Assembly (NCBI GenBank): GCA_902780985.1
Contig: CACZHN010000138.1
Span: 1 to 6,608 of the forward strand
DNA: 6,608 bases
Origin: an uncultured Lachnospiraceae bacterium
GTDB lineage: Bacteria; Bacillota_A; Clostridia; Lachnospirales; Lachnospiraceae
Direction: 5' to 3'
Below are positions 5,972 to 6,608 of this stretch, in pieces (within the stretch, counting starts at the first letter, position 1; each line of letters starts with the position of its first letter). Position numbers and translations under genes: made by a program. Under the pieces are notes generated by a model that was given only the letters and a program-made list of their open reading frames with translations, ran no database searches and was not told where the DNA came from.

Positions 5972-6608
5972 CTAAACAAACTTACTCTTAAGAAATTCCG
6001 CAACTCCGTCCTCTTCGTTGGATGCTATCACGGCCGTTGCATATTCCTTCAGCTCCGGCAGTGCATTTTCCACCGCATAAGCTTCATCCGCAATTTTAAA
6101 CATCGGAATATCATTTACCGAGTCACCGAATGCCACGATCTTCTCCAGACCGAGCCGCTCCTTCAGTCTTTCTATGGCCTTGGCCTTCGTACTGTTTTCC
6201 GGACACAACTCCAGCCAGTATTCAGAGTCGTAGGAATCCTGCTGAAATACCGATTCCCACTGAGAGTCTTTCCCTACTCTCTCGTAAACCGGATCAAGGT
6301 TTTCTTTATCGTCGATCATGGTGATGTAACCCACATCACCTTTGAAAAGTTCTTCCACGTCATCTACGAAACGAAGTCCCTTTTCACCTTCGTGTTCCGC
6401 CAGATACTTCTCTATACCTGCAGAGTGAGGGCCGTTAAAGAAAACTTTTTCCATCTCATTTCCGCGCCAGATACTTGTGAAACCGCAGAAGGGAAGTTCC
6501 TTCAGCATAGCCTTCAGCCTGCTTACCTCTTCATCGGTGAAGACGGCTTTTTCCATGATCTCCAGTGTGTGAGGCGCCGCGAGTGCGGTACCGTTTCTTA
6601 CTACAAGA
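5972..6608 (-). CDS. Cof-type HAD hydrolase (sugar-phosphate/FMN phosphatase-like), N-terminus cut by window edge
   Basis: The C-terminal 212 codons are present. The frame is open to the window edge, and the residues before M at 6556 read LVVRNGTALAAPHTLEI. The VVxNG part matches the strand where Cof-family proteins carry (F/V)xxxNGA, so the ATG at 6556 is internal even though GGAG sits just before it. The catalytic DxDGT motif must lie beyond 6608. Seen here are the cap domain, the motif III Lys region (C-P-E-N-S-T-K-A-K-A-I-E-R-L) and motif IV with the Mg2+-binding G-D-S-V-N-D, followed by A-Y-A-V-E-N-A. The last part (EEDGVAEFLKSKFV) is the standard family end. Such enzymes dephosphorylate sugar phosphates, pyridoxal phosphate or FMN, with broad specificity. 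It is the first visible gene of the six-gene operon; the operon promoter is outside the window. Confidence 0.93.
   Translation of the reverse strand, partial: LVVRNGTALAAPHTLEIMEKAVFTDEEVSRLKAMLKELPFCGFTSIWRGNEMEKVFFNGPHSAGIEKYLAEHEGEKGLRFVDDVEELFKGDVGYITMIDDKENLDPVYERVGKDSQWESVFQQDSYDSEYWLELCPENSTKAKAIERLKERLGLEKIVAFGDSVNDIPMFKIADEAYAVENALPELKEYATAVIASNEEDGVAEFLKSKFV

Noticed and set aside
4659..5975. Plus-strand open frames of about 204-210 codons opposite the serine hydrolase and acetyltransferase genes
   Set aside because: They have no domain, and both opposing genes are clear family members with good ribosome binding sites.

Overview
The window is a compact bacterial stretch in which every credible gene lies on the minus strand, so transcription runs from high to low coordinates. 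Strong AGGAGG-type ribosome binding sites, TTG and GTG starts, mid-range base composition (judged by eye) and the protein families fit a Firmicute of class Clostridia. The family Lachnospiraceae (Butyrivibrio-like) is my best guess, but this rests on protein style only; no rRNA or other marker gene is present.

Two transcription units are visible. The upstream unit (6608 down to 1853) holds six genes with gaps of only 1 to 24 nt: a Cof-type HAD phosphatase cut by the window edge, a GNAT acetyltransferase, a beta-lactamase-fold serine hydrolase, an extended-SDR NAD-dependent epimerase/dehydratase, an alkaline phosphatase-superfamily phosphodiesterase, and an AlkD-type DNA glycosylase. Stop codons, ribosome binding sites and next starts are interleaved, so this is almost certainly one operon with translational coupling. 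All six products look soluble and cytoplasmic. No shared substrate is evident; a housekeeping, damage-repair or metabolite clean-up cassette is only a guess.

A 133 bp AT-rich gap (1720-1852) separates this from the second unit. It contains a good sigma-A-type promoter, an inverted repeat over the predicted transcription start, three copies of a TTTTGA hexamer, and a strong ribosome binding site that fixes a TTG start. The second unit encodes a GAF-GGDEF diguanylate cyclase followed 8 nt later by a MerR-family regulator that runs off the left edge. It would pair synthesis of cyclic di-GMP with a small-molecule-responsive type of transcription factor.

I see no RNA gene, mobile element, CRISPR array or phage gene. 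The window looks like ordinary chromosome. The most interesting points are the unusual composition of the six-gene operon and the candidate operator in front of the diguanylate cyclase-MerR pair.
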